Made by a program: the position numbers and the translations under genes. From Tillus elongatus (Eukaryota; Arthropoda; Insecta; Coleoptera; Cleridae): a stretch of 64,000 bases of DNA. Shown in pieces: positions 9,037 to 19,490 of the stretch. Position 1 is the stretch's first letter. The number at the start of each line of letters is the position of its first letter. The notes beneath the pieces are model-generated. The model did not search any database, was not told where the DNA came from, and saw only the letters and a program-made list of their open reading frames with translations. The stretch lies in the NCBI GenBank assembly GCA_964006375.1, contig OZ023268.1, positions 87,920,358-87,984,357 of the forward strand, in the 5' to 3' direction.

Positions 9037-9529
9037 TATGTAAATCAGTTGTTTTATTTTTATTAACCCCTTTCTGTAAGGTTAACAACTGTAAAAAAAC
9101 GTTGTTTATCCTTTGTAAGACCCCCTCTCTCTTACATCAGTTTGTTTCCTCAATACAAGAGAGAGAGACACTTGTTCAGTATGTGTTAAGTCGTGAAACA
9201 AGGATGACGTGTCTTGCTGTATGTAAGTACACTCTTCTTATTATGTCTGTTTGTATTCAAATAACAAATACAAACATAACCTTACTAACAATTGGATGGC
9301 AGGGTAATCAGCCTGTACAAGAGAGTGTGTGTTGGTTTTAGGTGTTAATACAGCTTGTTCTAACTTACTTAAATATTATATTTCTTCTGTTCAACAAGAC
9401 GATTATTTTGATGTGTCACACATGTATGTAGCTCTAAGAATAGCTATACCGGAAGTGTCTACCGGAAGTAACATTTTTATTGAATATGCTTATAGAGTTT
9501 GCTTTGCTGAACAGCGTGTATGTATTGGT
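9037..9529. other. E1 right-arm interior, no gene recognised
   Basis: Small overlapping frames show no family resemblance. The outer part (about 9345-9529) matches E2 (58130-58310 and its left-arm counterpart), so it is ancestral inner TIR sequence that E1 has lost on the left. Confidence 0.5.
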
Positions 9530-10860
9530 TCTATCGTACATCTCACGGATCTTCCGCGATAAGGGTTTGAAGTTTTTTATCTCAGTTTCTTGTAGAGCTT
9601 GTTACGAAACATACATTTTTGAAGATAGTTCCTTTCTATCACTTTCCATTGAAAAGATATAACGATTTAAAGTTTAGACCGGAAGTGGCCATTTTATTGT
9701 ATATTCCACTTTGATTTGGCCTCCTTAACACCGTGCATGTATTGGTTCTATCGTACATCTCACGGATCTTCCGCGATAAGGGTTTGAAGTTTTTTATCTC
9801 AGTTTCTTGTAGACCTTGTTACGAAACATACATTTTTAAAGTCAGTTCATTTCTATCACTTTCCGTTGAAAAGATATAAGGATTTAAAGTTTAGACCGGA
9901 AGTGGCCATTTTAGTGTATATTCCACTTTGATTTGGCCTCCTTAACACCGTGCATGTATTGGTTCCATCGTACATCTCACGGATCTTCCGCGATAAGGGT
10001 TTAAAGTTTTTTATCTCAGTTTCTTGTAGACCTTGTTACGAAACATACATTTTTGAAGTCGGTTCCTTTCTATCACTTTCCATTGAAAAGATATAACGAT
10101 TTAAAGTTTAGACCGGAAGTGGCCATTTTATTGTATATTCCAATTTGATTTGGCCTCCTTAACACCGTGCATGTGTTGGTTCTATCGTACATCTCACGGA
10201 TCTTCCGCGATAAGGGTTTAAAGTTTTTTATCTCAGTTTCTTGTAGAGCTTGTTATGAAACGATATATTTTTGAAGTCGGTCCCTTTCTATCACTTTCCG
10301 TTGAAAAGATACAAGGATTTAAAGTTTAGACCGGAAGTGCCCATTTTATTGTATATTCCACTTTGATTTGGCCTCCTTAACACCGTGCATGTATTGGTTC
10401 TATCGTACATCTCACGGATCTTCCGCGATAAGGGTTTGAAGTTTTTTATCTCAGTTTCTTGTAGACCTTGTTACGAAACATACATTTTTGAAGTCGGTTC
10501 CTTTCTATCACTTTCCGTTGAAAAGATATAACGATTTAAAGTTTAGACCGGAAGTGGCCATTTTATTGTATATTCCAATTTGATTTGGCCTCCTTAACAC
10601 CGTGCATGTGTTGGTTCTATCGTACATCTCACGGATCTTCCGCGATAAGGGTTTAAAGTTTTTTATCTCAGTTTCTTGTAGACCTTGTTACGAAACATAC
10701 ATTTTTAAAGTCAGTTCATTTCTATCACTTTCCGTTGAAAAGATATAACGATTTAAAGTTTAGACCGGAAGTGGCCATTTTATTGTATATTCCAATTTGA
10801 TTTGGCCTCCTTAACACCGTGCATGTATTGGTTCCTGCGTACGTCTCACGGATCTTCCGC
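9530..10860 (+). repeat. 217-bp tandem array in E1 right TIR
   Basis: The marker TCTCACGGATCTTCCGCG recurs at 9541, 9758, 9975 and onward every 217 bp, giving about six units. The left TIR has only ~1.2 units, so copy number differs between arms. Units share TTCCGCGATAAGGGTTT and GACCGGAAGTGGCCATTTTA blocks. ORFs across it are repeat artefacts. Confidence 0.85.
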
Positions 10861-11984
10861 GATAAGGGTTTTAAGTTTTTTATCTCATTTTAGTCGCCAT
10901 TTTTTAATTCTGCTTACTTAGACGAGTAACATGACACTAAACACGTGGTAGAAAGGAATTGAACCTGTAACCAACCATTGTTTCTAAGCTTAAGAGTTGA
11001 ACCTGTTGTCCATTTTGTTTCTGAGCTTCTTTTGTTTTGCCAGCGACCTCTATTGTCTCTCCGATATTTGGTTATGTCTAATAACAAAAGCTTTATGAAT
11101 GGTTTGTTTTAATGGGGGCGTAACTTTCAATCATGGAGTCTTCGGCCAATACCATTATTCTCGCTTATCAACCTCACTCTCATTTGTCGGCTCTAAAGGT
11201 TGGGGTGACGTAACTTTAAATAAGTCTTCAACCATCTTTATCAACAAAAGGCACCATCTTTAAGAACGAAAGCCGCCATTCTTTATCAGCGAAAGGCACC
11301 ATCTTTAAGAACGAAAGCCGCCATTTTTATAATGTCAGGGATGTCAGCTTAAGGTATCACAGGCTTCCATCTTTCATTCCGCCATTTTTTTATTCCGCCA
11401 TTTTGGTTCCTCCGTTTTGGTTCCGCCTCTAATATTAAACATTATTTTGTAAATCATCCATTTGTCTAATAATAACAAAAACTTTAATTATGTTACATGT
11501 ATGGTTTGTTTGTAATTAAAAGTCGTATATATATATACCAGCCTAAAACAATAAATTAACAAGCGTCTGCTTAGCTCAATGGGTAGCATCGTTGCCTCCC
11601 ATCTGAATGCCCCGGGTTCGAAACTCACCTGCACCAAATGGTTTTTTTCAAAATATAATAATTTGAAGTAATAGGTTAGACACTTATGTGACTGTCTGGC
11701 CCAAGTCGTGTGACGTCACTGTCTGGCCAAAGACAGGTCAATGACCTTAGAATGCAGGTTACATTGGAAGCCATCTTGGGTCCGCCATCTTGGAAGGGAC
11801 GGAGTCCTTGTGGGCGGGGCCCCCTATCTATATACTGTTGGGTCGGTAACTGGCAGCTGTCAACTGTCAACTGTCATGTCGGTAACTGGCAGCTGTCAAC
11901 TGTCAACTGTCATGTCGGTAACGCAGATCCCATACTTAACCACATGTGACGTCACTGTCTGTCCAAAGTGGCCCAATACCTACT
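10855..11984 (-). repeat. E1 right terminal inverted repeat, outer part
   Basis: Near-perfect reverse complement of 3811-4941, including ATGGCGG-rich blocks, the tRNA-like module, both TGACGTCA sites and the duplicated GTTGACAG block. It ends CCTACT at 11984. Confidence 0.85.
11563..11634 (+). other. tRNA-like module in E1 right TIR
   Basis: Exact counterpart of 4161-4232 in the opposite orientation, with intact A box (TAGCTCAATGGG) and B box (GGTTCGAAAC). Both copies read inward-to-outward toward their nearest element end. Confidence 0.65.
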
Positions 11985-11990
11985 TTTATA
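11985..11990. repeat. E1 target-site duplication, right (TTTATA)
   Basis: Follows CCTACT directly and matches 3805-3810. Confidence 0.9.
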
Positions 11991-12155
11991 ACTTAGACGG
12001 TGTGTTGTATTAGGTTATTCTGAAAAAAATTGTTATAATACATTAGTACAGTCGTCCAAGATGTCTTTTATAAAAAAGGTTGCTGCTGTAAATTTGAAGG
12101 GGCAGATTGCTCTTTATATAATGCTAATGGTGACTGGCGTAATCTCGCAGATGTA

Positions 12156-14746
12156 GGGGAAGTGTGGATATGATGGCACCCTTTCGAAATTGGCGGTATT
12201 TATTTGAATTAGGTTAGTTCGTTGAGTGCCCGCTATTATTCAGAGCAATGCCATATGTTTATGATTCATAGCACAATAGGTTAACTGTGGCGACATCATG
12301 TCAGTTTAGTGCATCTAACGGCTGGAATGGGTTATTCTGATTTTATGTGAGTACATAGAATATTTTCTATAATAGCAACTTAGTAATTTGTGATCTCGAG
12401 TGTAATAATTTGCAAAAATATGTAGGTACATATAATAAACAACTTCTCAAATATAGCTTATTTTCAATATTATATTAGGTTAATTAAAGTGAATTTAAGG
12501 ATTTTTACCTTCATGTTTTCTTGATATGATGCCCCTAAGCATGTTTTATCATGGCATACGGTGCCATCATATAAAAAAATTGAAGAATTAAGTTTCTTGA
12601 CTGACTGTTATTTTATAGGATTAATAGCACCGTATAATGATGTTTAAAGTTGGTCGTCATAGCTGGAAAGAGGAGAATATGCGTGAAGATATAGAGAATG
12701 TTAAATTAAAAAAGATGGGCTGGAAACTTGCTTCCAAACCTTTTAATATACCTGCAAGTACTCTTCGCCGTCGAGTTAAAAAAGATATGGGGTACAAGAA
12801 AGGGGATCTTGAAGGATGCCGTCCGACATTCACTAAAGAAATAGAAGACTTAATTGTTGCTCATATAACTACCATAGAAACCCGATTATTGGGACTCATT
12901 ACAACTGATGTCAGATCACTCGCATATCATATTGCCACACACACTAATATTCCACACAAATTTAATTGTGAAACTGAACAAGCTGGATGATCTTGGCTAC
13001 ATGATTTTGTTAATAGCAATCCAAAAATAAGTTTACAGAGATCATAAGATACATTTGCAGCTTAAGTTAATATTGCCGCATGTTTTAAGAGTTTGAACGC
13101 AGTTTTGACTCAGTATAAATTTTCCGCTAAAAAGTTTTATAATATGGACGAGACGGGGTTTTCAACGGCACAGAGCAAACTAGAAAAGGTATATGCCACA
13201 AAAGGTCGCAAGCAGGTAGACGTTCTGACAAGTGCAGAAAGAATACAGCATTATACAGGAGTGTGTGCAATGAATGCTGCTGGCTCATTCGTTTCCGCAG
13301 CTTTCATATTCCCGAGAAAAAATATGAAACCAGAACTTTTAACTTATGCACCAGCAGGGTCAGTTTGCTTTTGCCAGGAAAATGGGTGGATGACGTCAGA
13401 AGTTATGGTCAACTTGTTAGACCATTTCATACGTTTTGCAAAGTCAAGTGTAGAAAGAAAGGTTCTACTGTGGCTAGCTGGACATGCCAGCCACAAAAAC
13501 CTCACCGTTCTCCAAAAAGCAAAATAATTTGGCATTATACTGTTTTGCTTTCCGGCACACTGTACACATAAATGCCAGCCATTATATCCAGGCTCTTTGG
13601 GCCACTGGTGACATACTACAATCAACACATTCGTCTTTGGCTCAAAGCTCATCCTGGAAGAGTAGTAACGCATTTCCAGGTGGCAGAAATTTTTGGAGGG
13701 GCTTATCTTAAAGCTGCAATTCCTTCAACAGCAATAAAAGCTTTCCAGACAACAGGCATTATTTCTTACAATCCAGACATTTTTGAGGATTGGATATTCG
13801 ATCCAGCTGAAACATCAAACCTACCATATGCTGAAGTTACTGCAGAAAACTCCCACATTGATGCAGGCACTGAAATAAACCAGTCACCATCTATTAGATC
13901 TGTGGTAGCTGTGGAGCTCCCAAATACATCAAACAGATCGCCTAAGACCATGACAGTACAAAAATCAAGAATCTCAGCACTAGCAGTGACTATTGAGCAG
14001 ATATCGACCATACCAAAAGCGACCGATTTGACAGCTAAAACAAGAAAACCACGCAAGAAAGGTAAAATGGGCGTTATTAATTCAACATCAGATATTGGAT
14101 GGGTGAAAGTTTCAGGAAATGCTAAGAAAGAGAAAGAAAGGGCTAAAGTGGCAAGAACAGTAAAGAAAATCCTGAAAATATTTAAAGATGAAGATGAAGA
14201 AAGCATGCATGTTGATTATAGGGAAGGCATTGATGACAAAATGCACCCTGTTTATAGGGCAACGAATTATACTCCTGGTCAAAATCCAAAGAATTTTCGA
14301 TGAAGTGTCAGCGATGTGGTATGATAAATATTTCATTCTCTTTGCAGATTTTTTAGTAATCAAAGAATCTTGATTCAATTTCTTCTTAATACTTCAAGAG
14401 TTTCCAGTGGTACAAAGCGTTGTGATTTAATTAATTTTCTCTGGTACAAGAATCGTGAAGTTTATTTTGTACAATACTGTAAACCGAAATTATACCTATA
14501 TTATCACTTAGGTACTTCCTTTTATTGGGTGTCATCATATCCATCTAGTTTGATATGATGTCACCTTTGTTGTTACATTAAAAAAATTAAATCACGTAAA
14601 TAAAACTATATTTCTTTAGACTTAGACACATGCAGTGTTAACATTGGTATGCTACATCTACATACTGAATATAAGTTAAGAATACATAATTTTTTATATG
14701 GAAAATGATATTTTAAAAAAGGGTGCCATCATATCCACACTTCCCC
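12156..14746 (+). mobile_element. pogo/Tigger-like transposon
   Basis: A 2591-bp element with 29-bp perfect terminal inverted repeats beginning GGGGAAGTGTGGATATGATG, flanked by TA at 12154-12155 and 14747-14748. It carries one broken transposase gene and lies inside the HTH-coding part of the Tc1-like transposase. Confidence 0.85.
12637..14303 (+). pseudogene. pogo/Tigger-family transposase, catalytically dead
   Basis: Frames at 12637-12990, 13093-13527 and 13572-14303 join into one transposase with two nonsense breaks near 12990-13090 and a frameshift near 13560. The N-terminus has a psq/CENP-B-like HTH (FNIPASTLRRRVKK). The DDE core keeps YNMDETGFST (first Asp). The usual LDGHxSH block reads WLAGHASH, so the second Asp is Ala, and the usual QPLD block reads QPLYPG, so the third Asp is Tyr. 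The C-terminal tail is basic. With two of three catalytic acids replaced it cannot be active. Confidence 0.75.
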
Positions 14747-15787
14747 TACTAGGGGTGTCACAAGGAAATGCGTATCGATTGGTGAACTTTCAAGAACCAC
14801 CAGAGAAGCAGCGAGAAGGTAACCGTAGAATCAAAATAACCGCCTACCATCGTCGGTTCATCAAAAATTCAGTAGAAGAAAATGATAAAATTACTCTCAA
14901 AAATACGAGATGGTTTTGCAATCAATGTTTCTAAAGAATTATTCGACAGCATCTGCATCGAGGTACGTTTACTTTGAAGGCAGTTCGAAGAGAACCTAAA
15001 AACGCAAATAATTTTGAAGCAAAAACAAGCAGGTAAAATGACGCTGGAAAATTGTTGAAAGTACAAGCAGAAAATACTCCTACTATATACATGGACGAAA
15101 CACACTTTAATTTTATCATATCATGGACCCAGTGCCATTAAAAAAAGACATCGCTGTATATCTGCACGTTGCAGGGGAGTGAATATTCACCTAATAAGAT
15201 GTGTTGGAACCATAAGAACCATTGATTCATTCCGCACTTAGATGGGGTTCTTTTAGGAAGCCGGAAGCGAACAAATTTGTGAGGCTCAGCATTTAAGAAG
15301 AGCGCAAAAGATGTACCACACTGGAGTTGCGTTAGTCGTTGATAATGCTCCATGCCACTCCAGTATTGAATAAGTTTTCACAGAGGACGAATTTGACTAT
15401 CACACACTTTTACGACTAAGTCCGTATAACCCTACTATGTTCAATCTCATTGAACAAGCCTGGTCTGTATTAAAAGCAGGAGTAGAAGCAGATATCGCTG
15501 AAGAGCTAAATAGCATCTTGGCTGGTGCTGACAGAGGTCGTCTGATGCAAACCGAATATTGTATGCAGAGATTAGAGAACATTTTTCTTGACAATATTGG
15601 CAAGGATTATTGTTGTTCATTGCACATATTCAAAGATTTATTTTTGCTGCATTAGATATGCAAGATATGAATGTTTAAAAAAAGTTTTTATTTAAAACTT
15701 TGTTAATGGTTTCAATTGATTATTTTAATGTTATTGTGTCTATATAATTTTATAAAATGTTGTCACTAATTACATTTTAATTCATGT

Positions 15788-15841
15788 CAACTTGAATTTA
15801 GCTAATGCCAATGTGATTTGGCATTAGCTAAATTCAAGTTG
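15788..15841. repeat. perfect 24-bp hairpin in Tc1-like right terminus
   Basis: CAACTTGAATTTAGCTAATG... pairs perfectly over 24 bp with its reverse complement across a 6-nt TGTGAT loop. It lies in the right inverted terminus of the split Tc1-like transposon and is built from its internal GGCATTA-type repeats. Confidence 0.8.
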
Positions 15842-16049
15842 AGGGAACAAAAAAAAATGTGATTTTAATTAATGCCACTTTGAAATTGAATTTGGCAACT
15901 TGATTATGGCAAGTGTCATTTTGATTCTGACTAGCGCAAATTTGAACTTGAAAAGGAATAGAGTACCCTGTCCAGCCTTACTTCCTTCATCAGATTTCGC
16001 AATCCTGAGAGGGCTTTCTTCATATAGCTTCCAGCCTTAGGTTCTTCTT

Positions 16050-16440
16050 CACCAAGTGACTGGAGCCCCATCCTTCCTAAGCCTTTACATTGGCACAGTA
16101 TTAATTTTACCCCTTGTATCCGTGCAGACTCCTCTTATGCATTTGTCCATGAATATGTTAAATAACCATGAAGTAATCATACATCCTTGTTTAACACCCT
16201 GTTCAATTCTAAAATAATCAGAGCTTCCCATTGGTTGTCAATTATGATCTGCTCTACTGTCATTTCTTACACTATATTCTCTCAAAATACTCAACAGCAA
16301 TGCCTATCTACAGTATCATATCCTTTCTTCCGGTGTCATGCTTTATACTTTCTTTCAAACATTCAACATTTTTCAATTTTTTTAATCACCTGATGAACGA
16401 GAATAGTCAGTACAGCATCTTGTTGTCATAAGGCCACAGT
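16050..16440 (-). pseudogene. non-LTR reverse transcriptase fragment (RTE-like)
   Basis: Minus-strand translation across several frames gives GVKQGCM...WLFNIFMDKCIRG, the RT motif 4-5 block typical of RTE-like LINEs, preceded by a NGK...FRIEQ-like segment. Stops and frameshifts are frequent and no YADD remains. Confidence 0.5.
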
Positions 16441-16559
16441 GGAGATCCAAAATCTTTTCTTTGGCTAGCTGTCTCATTGGTTATATCAATATAATTCTAA
16501 ATAGCTTACCCAGAACATTTAACACACTTCTTAGCGCTGGGTAATTTTCCATTCGCTTT

Positions 16560-16745
16560 TACTTCCAAATCTATGATATACAACATTTAATCTTTGAATA
16601 AGAAGATAATTCCTACTTCTTTGAACCTAAACAACACCCTCTTAATTTTTAACCAGGTTATTGGTGTGCAGATCCCACCTTAAATGACTATCCAAAGTTA
16701 TGCTTAAATATCTAATATTATTTTAACACATAATCGGCAAAATTT
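16560..16745 (-). pseudogene. LINE reverse transcriptase C-terminal relic
   Basis: Minus-strand reading gives KYLSITLDSHLRWDLHTNNLVK, the post-palm YLGI..D..L.W..H segment of Jockey/CR1-type RTs, then a decayed RNYLLIQRLNVVYH stretch. It is short and broken. Confidence 0.55.
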
Positions 16746-16779
16746 TACTCCGAATTTGAATACCTAGTGTAGGAAATAG

Positions 16780-17186
16780 TGGTTTGTGTGAAAAAATTGT
16801 ATACAGGAAAGTAAAGGGAGCAAAGTTTTGCAGACATTTGCGCCCAAAGGCCTGCTTACAAAAAAAATCATACACTAACAATGTCCCTCTCCGTGAGATG
16901 CTTTAAACTTTTCCAACTTTCTGATCGCAGTATTGTTGGTATTGAAACTTTTTTTCTGCTTAATGAGCTATTGTTTCTAGCAACGTTTCTTTTGCTAACC
17001 TGGAGCCTCCTGTAAAAGACACTGAAGAATGAAGAAAGAACTAAGAGGAAAAATTGTGTAAGGTAGACGTGTAAAAATACAATGAAATAAAATACTTTTT
17101 CAATCAGACTCTTTTTATTTTTGCCTAAAATATATACCTAGGAAAGCATATGACGCAAGAAATACTTTAATCTTTTTAATTTTCTT
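16780..17186. other. no recognised feature
   Basis: AT-rich sequence without convincing coding frames or repeats shared with the rest of the window. Confidence 0.4.
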
Positions 17187-17189
17187 AAA

Positions 17190-19490
17190 AAAATTCACTA
17201 ATGAGGAGATCCCGACTTTTCGAGGCTTTTCGTCGGGCGTGTTCGACATGGGGGCGCCATGTTAAGTGTTTGTCGAGGAAAACCCCGAGGTATTTGGCGT
17301 AATCTTGCCAGGGAATTAGACGGTTGTCTAATGATACGTGTTCGTGAGGTGTGTGTCTCCTCTTGGAAAATAGGACTGCTGAACATTTATCGGGGTTTAT
17401 GGCTAGAAGCGTTTTCCTATACCATGGCTTGCAGCTCGACTACGGCGGTCTGAAGTCGTTCGGTTATTATCCTCGGCTGGGTGGAGCTGCTGAGGATGGT
17501 AGTGTCATCTACGTACAGTGCGTATGTCACGTTTAGGGGGGGGGGGGAGGCTGTCAGAATGTCTGCGACAAATATATTGTACAGCAGAGGGGAGATTGCA
17601 GAACCCTGCGGGAGACCAGCCGTGGCTGAGTATGTTCTAGATCTGGCTCCCAGATGTTTGACCTGGTACTTTCTCTGTTTCAGGTATGACCTGATTAGCA
17701 GAATCGGAGGAAAAGGATAATTAAATGATAGAAGTTTATTTAGGAGGCTCGCATGCCAAACCCTATCGGAGGCTTGAGCAATGTCAAGAAATATTGCACC
17801 AGTTGACTTGTTTTTATTAAATCCTTCGGTGACGTTTTCCACCACACGTAGGACTTGGTCTGTGCTGGTGTCTGAATCCAAATTGCTCATCCGGGAGGAT
17901 ATGATTTTCTGAGGTGAATGAAGCTAGCCTTTTCTGAATCAGTTTTTCGGCGATTTTGCCGATGACTGGCAGTAGGCTAATGGGCCTGTAGTTCTGAGGG
18001 AATAGCGGATCTTTGCTGTGTTTCGGGATGTTGATAATATCGGCAAGTTTCCGCATGGAAGGAAAATGTTGAAATCGCAGCATGGCATTCATAATCGTAA
18101 CTAGGAATACCACGGCTTTGTGGGGGAGGTTTTTCAGGGCTACGTTGGAGATTCCATCGTATCCCGGATCTTTCCTATTTTTTAATGATTTGATTATTTG
18201 GGAAACTTCTCCGAAAGTTGTGGGCTCGAAAATTGTGTCTGGGGTGACGCGAAGCGCACTCCTGACATAGCGGTGCGTTCTTGCTACGTGCGATAGATCA
18301 ACGTTGTTGAATTGCAACTCCAGATGATCTGCGAATGCAGTAGCTTTCTCCGCATCCTTGTATACGACACCGTCACGGCCGTGAAGTGGGGATATCGGAA
18401 GTTTTTGGGAGCGAAGGGCTTTAGCCATTTGTCAGATGGAATTGTCTTGGGTAGACAGGGTTTGCAGGCGCTCCTCCCAACGATTGTTGCGGAGTTCTTG
18501 TAGGGCGGATAGTACTTGTTTGATGAGTCTATTTGCGTCTCGTTTGTCGGTTCGGTTTCCGGTGCGTTGAGCTAGTCTGCGCACGCGGTTTTTTCGAGTA
18601 TCATTTCTCTGATACTGGACGGAAATGGGGGCGGGGTACGTCCTTGATGCATGTTCGATAGAACATTGAATTTTGGACTGTAGATTATCCACTGCACCCT
18701 CGAGTACGGGGATGCTGCGGATAACCGGATATTGCAAAGGGTGTTTTTAAGGTGATCTGTGAAACCTGGCCACAGTACCTTTTTCTTTTAGAGGGCAGGT
18801 TCGTCGCTGACGTCGCCGAGCTGCAATATGACTGGATTATGGTCCAACGAGAGGTCGTTTTGGGTTGTTATTTCATGAAGAAGGGTGGTGTTCAACATGA
18901 TTAATATGTCGAGCACGTCGGGTCTATCGGCACTGCCCAAGTGTGTGGGTATTTGGGGAGCGTTGACCGTGCAATTTGCATGGTTAGCGACATAGGCTTG
19001 GAGGATTTTCCCGTTTGTGTTGGCATTACGAGAATGCCAATTATGGTGTTTGGAGTTTAAATCGCCAGCAATTATTATGGGTTGGTTGGTATCGAATAAA
19101 AGGTCTAGGTTGGCGTCTAGAATTCTCTTTTGTTGAGGCTTATATGCAGAAATGAGCTTTATTGGGCCTGCAGAGGAAGTGTTGACTACGATTTGTGTGG
19201 CCTCGATGTTTTGCAGGGCTGGTGTGCTGAGAGGGTGGTGGTCAATATTTGTTTTGACATACACTACCGTGCCGCCACCTCTGGAAATGTGGCGGTCATT
19301 GCGGTACAATGTATAGTTGGGGAGTTTCGGATTGGTTGGAAGACGCATTTTGGTTTCCTGGACTAGAATAACGTCCAGTTTTAAGCTTTGAGCGAATTCT
19401 TTTGCAGGCTAGTCCGTTTGCATTCCATGATGTAACCTGCAGGGATTGTGGCTTTCTTCGAGAAATCATTTACTTCTTGAAGATTGGCAC
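17190..19490 (-). pseudogene. Jockey ORF2: endonuclease and reverse transcriptase
   Basis: The endonuclease (18788-19348) has LPNYTLYRNDR, then GDLNSKHHNWHS and a region around 18840 where SLDHNPV gives the SDH-type catalytic His block. RT frames at 17817-18428 and 17417-17890 hold KDPGYDGISN, NYRPISLLPVIGKIAEKL, LPQGSAISPLLYNIFVAD and the catalytic box ALYVDD (YVDD in place of the common YADD). Frameshifts separate 18788/18737, 18432/18428 and 17890/17817. The last piece reads KHLTWRPHVEHARRK before truncation. Confidence 0.8.

Larger units (their letters stand above)
3811..11984. mobile_element. Polinton/Maverick-like element E1 with three HUH-Rep-like genes
   Basis: This 8174-bp element starts AGTAGGTATTGGG and ends with its reverse complement. 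It is bounded by a 6-bp direct repeat TTTATA and has kilobase-long terminal inverted repeats. A 5'-AG terminus, 6-bp TSD and long TIRs are hallmarks of Polintons. The outer ~1.1 kb of the TIRs (3811-4941 and 10855-11984) agree almost base for base with a net difference of one nucleotide, so the insertion is young or the ends are homogenised. No PolB, integrase, ATPase or capsid gene is present; the interior holds three copies of a 272-aa gene. It is non-autonomous by Polinton standards. It sits just inside the left end of a Tc1-like transposon. Confidence 0.85.
12060..15655 (+). pseudogene. Tc1/mariner transposase, interrupted and decayed
   Basis: The first part (12060-12155) starts MSFIKKVAAVNLKG and runs into a helix-turn-helix. 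The frame resumes after the pogo insertion with WRNLADV | LGVSQGNAYRLV, so the insertion hit a TA inside the HTH. Downstream, in several frames, are YMDETHFNF (first catalytic Asp, near 15090), VVDNAPCHS (second Asp, near 15340) and LSPYNPTMFNLIEQAWSVLK (third acidic position, near 15418-15475). Multiple stops and frameshifts lie between them. It is a dead copy older than its two insertions. Confidence 0.7.
3622..15958 (+). mobile_element. Tc1/mariner-like transposon split by two younger insertions
   Basis: Related inverted termini lie at 3622-3804 and about 15785-15958 (both begin with a CCTTTTCAAGTTCAAAT-like block and contain internal ~40-bp imperfect repeats). TA dinucleotides at 3620-3621 and 15959-15960 fit the TA target duplication of this superfamily. 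Removing the Polinton-like element (3811-11984 plus 6-bp TSD) and the pogo-like element (12156-14746 plus TA) leaves about 1.56 kb, a normal size for a Tc1/mariner transposon. The transposase is on the plus strand. Confidence 0.7.

Noticed and set aside
9009..9662. Three overlapping hydrophobic ORFs in the E1 right arm
   Set aside because: No family match; overlapping frames and partly 217-bp repeat sequence.
9530..10860. CRISPR-like array
   Set aside because: The whole 217-bp unit is repeated without unique spacers, and the DNA is eukaryotic.
13766..14206. 146-codon minus-strand ORF opposite the pogo transposase tail
   Set aside because: Antisense shadow of the transposase C-terminus.
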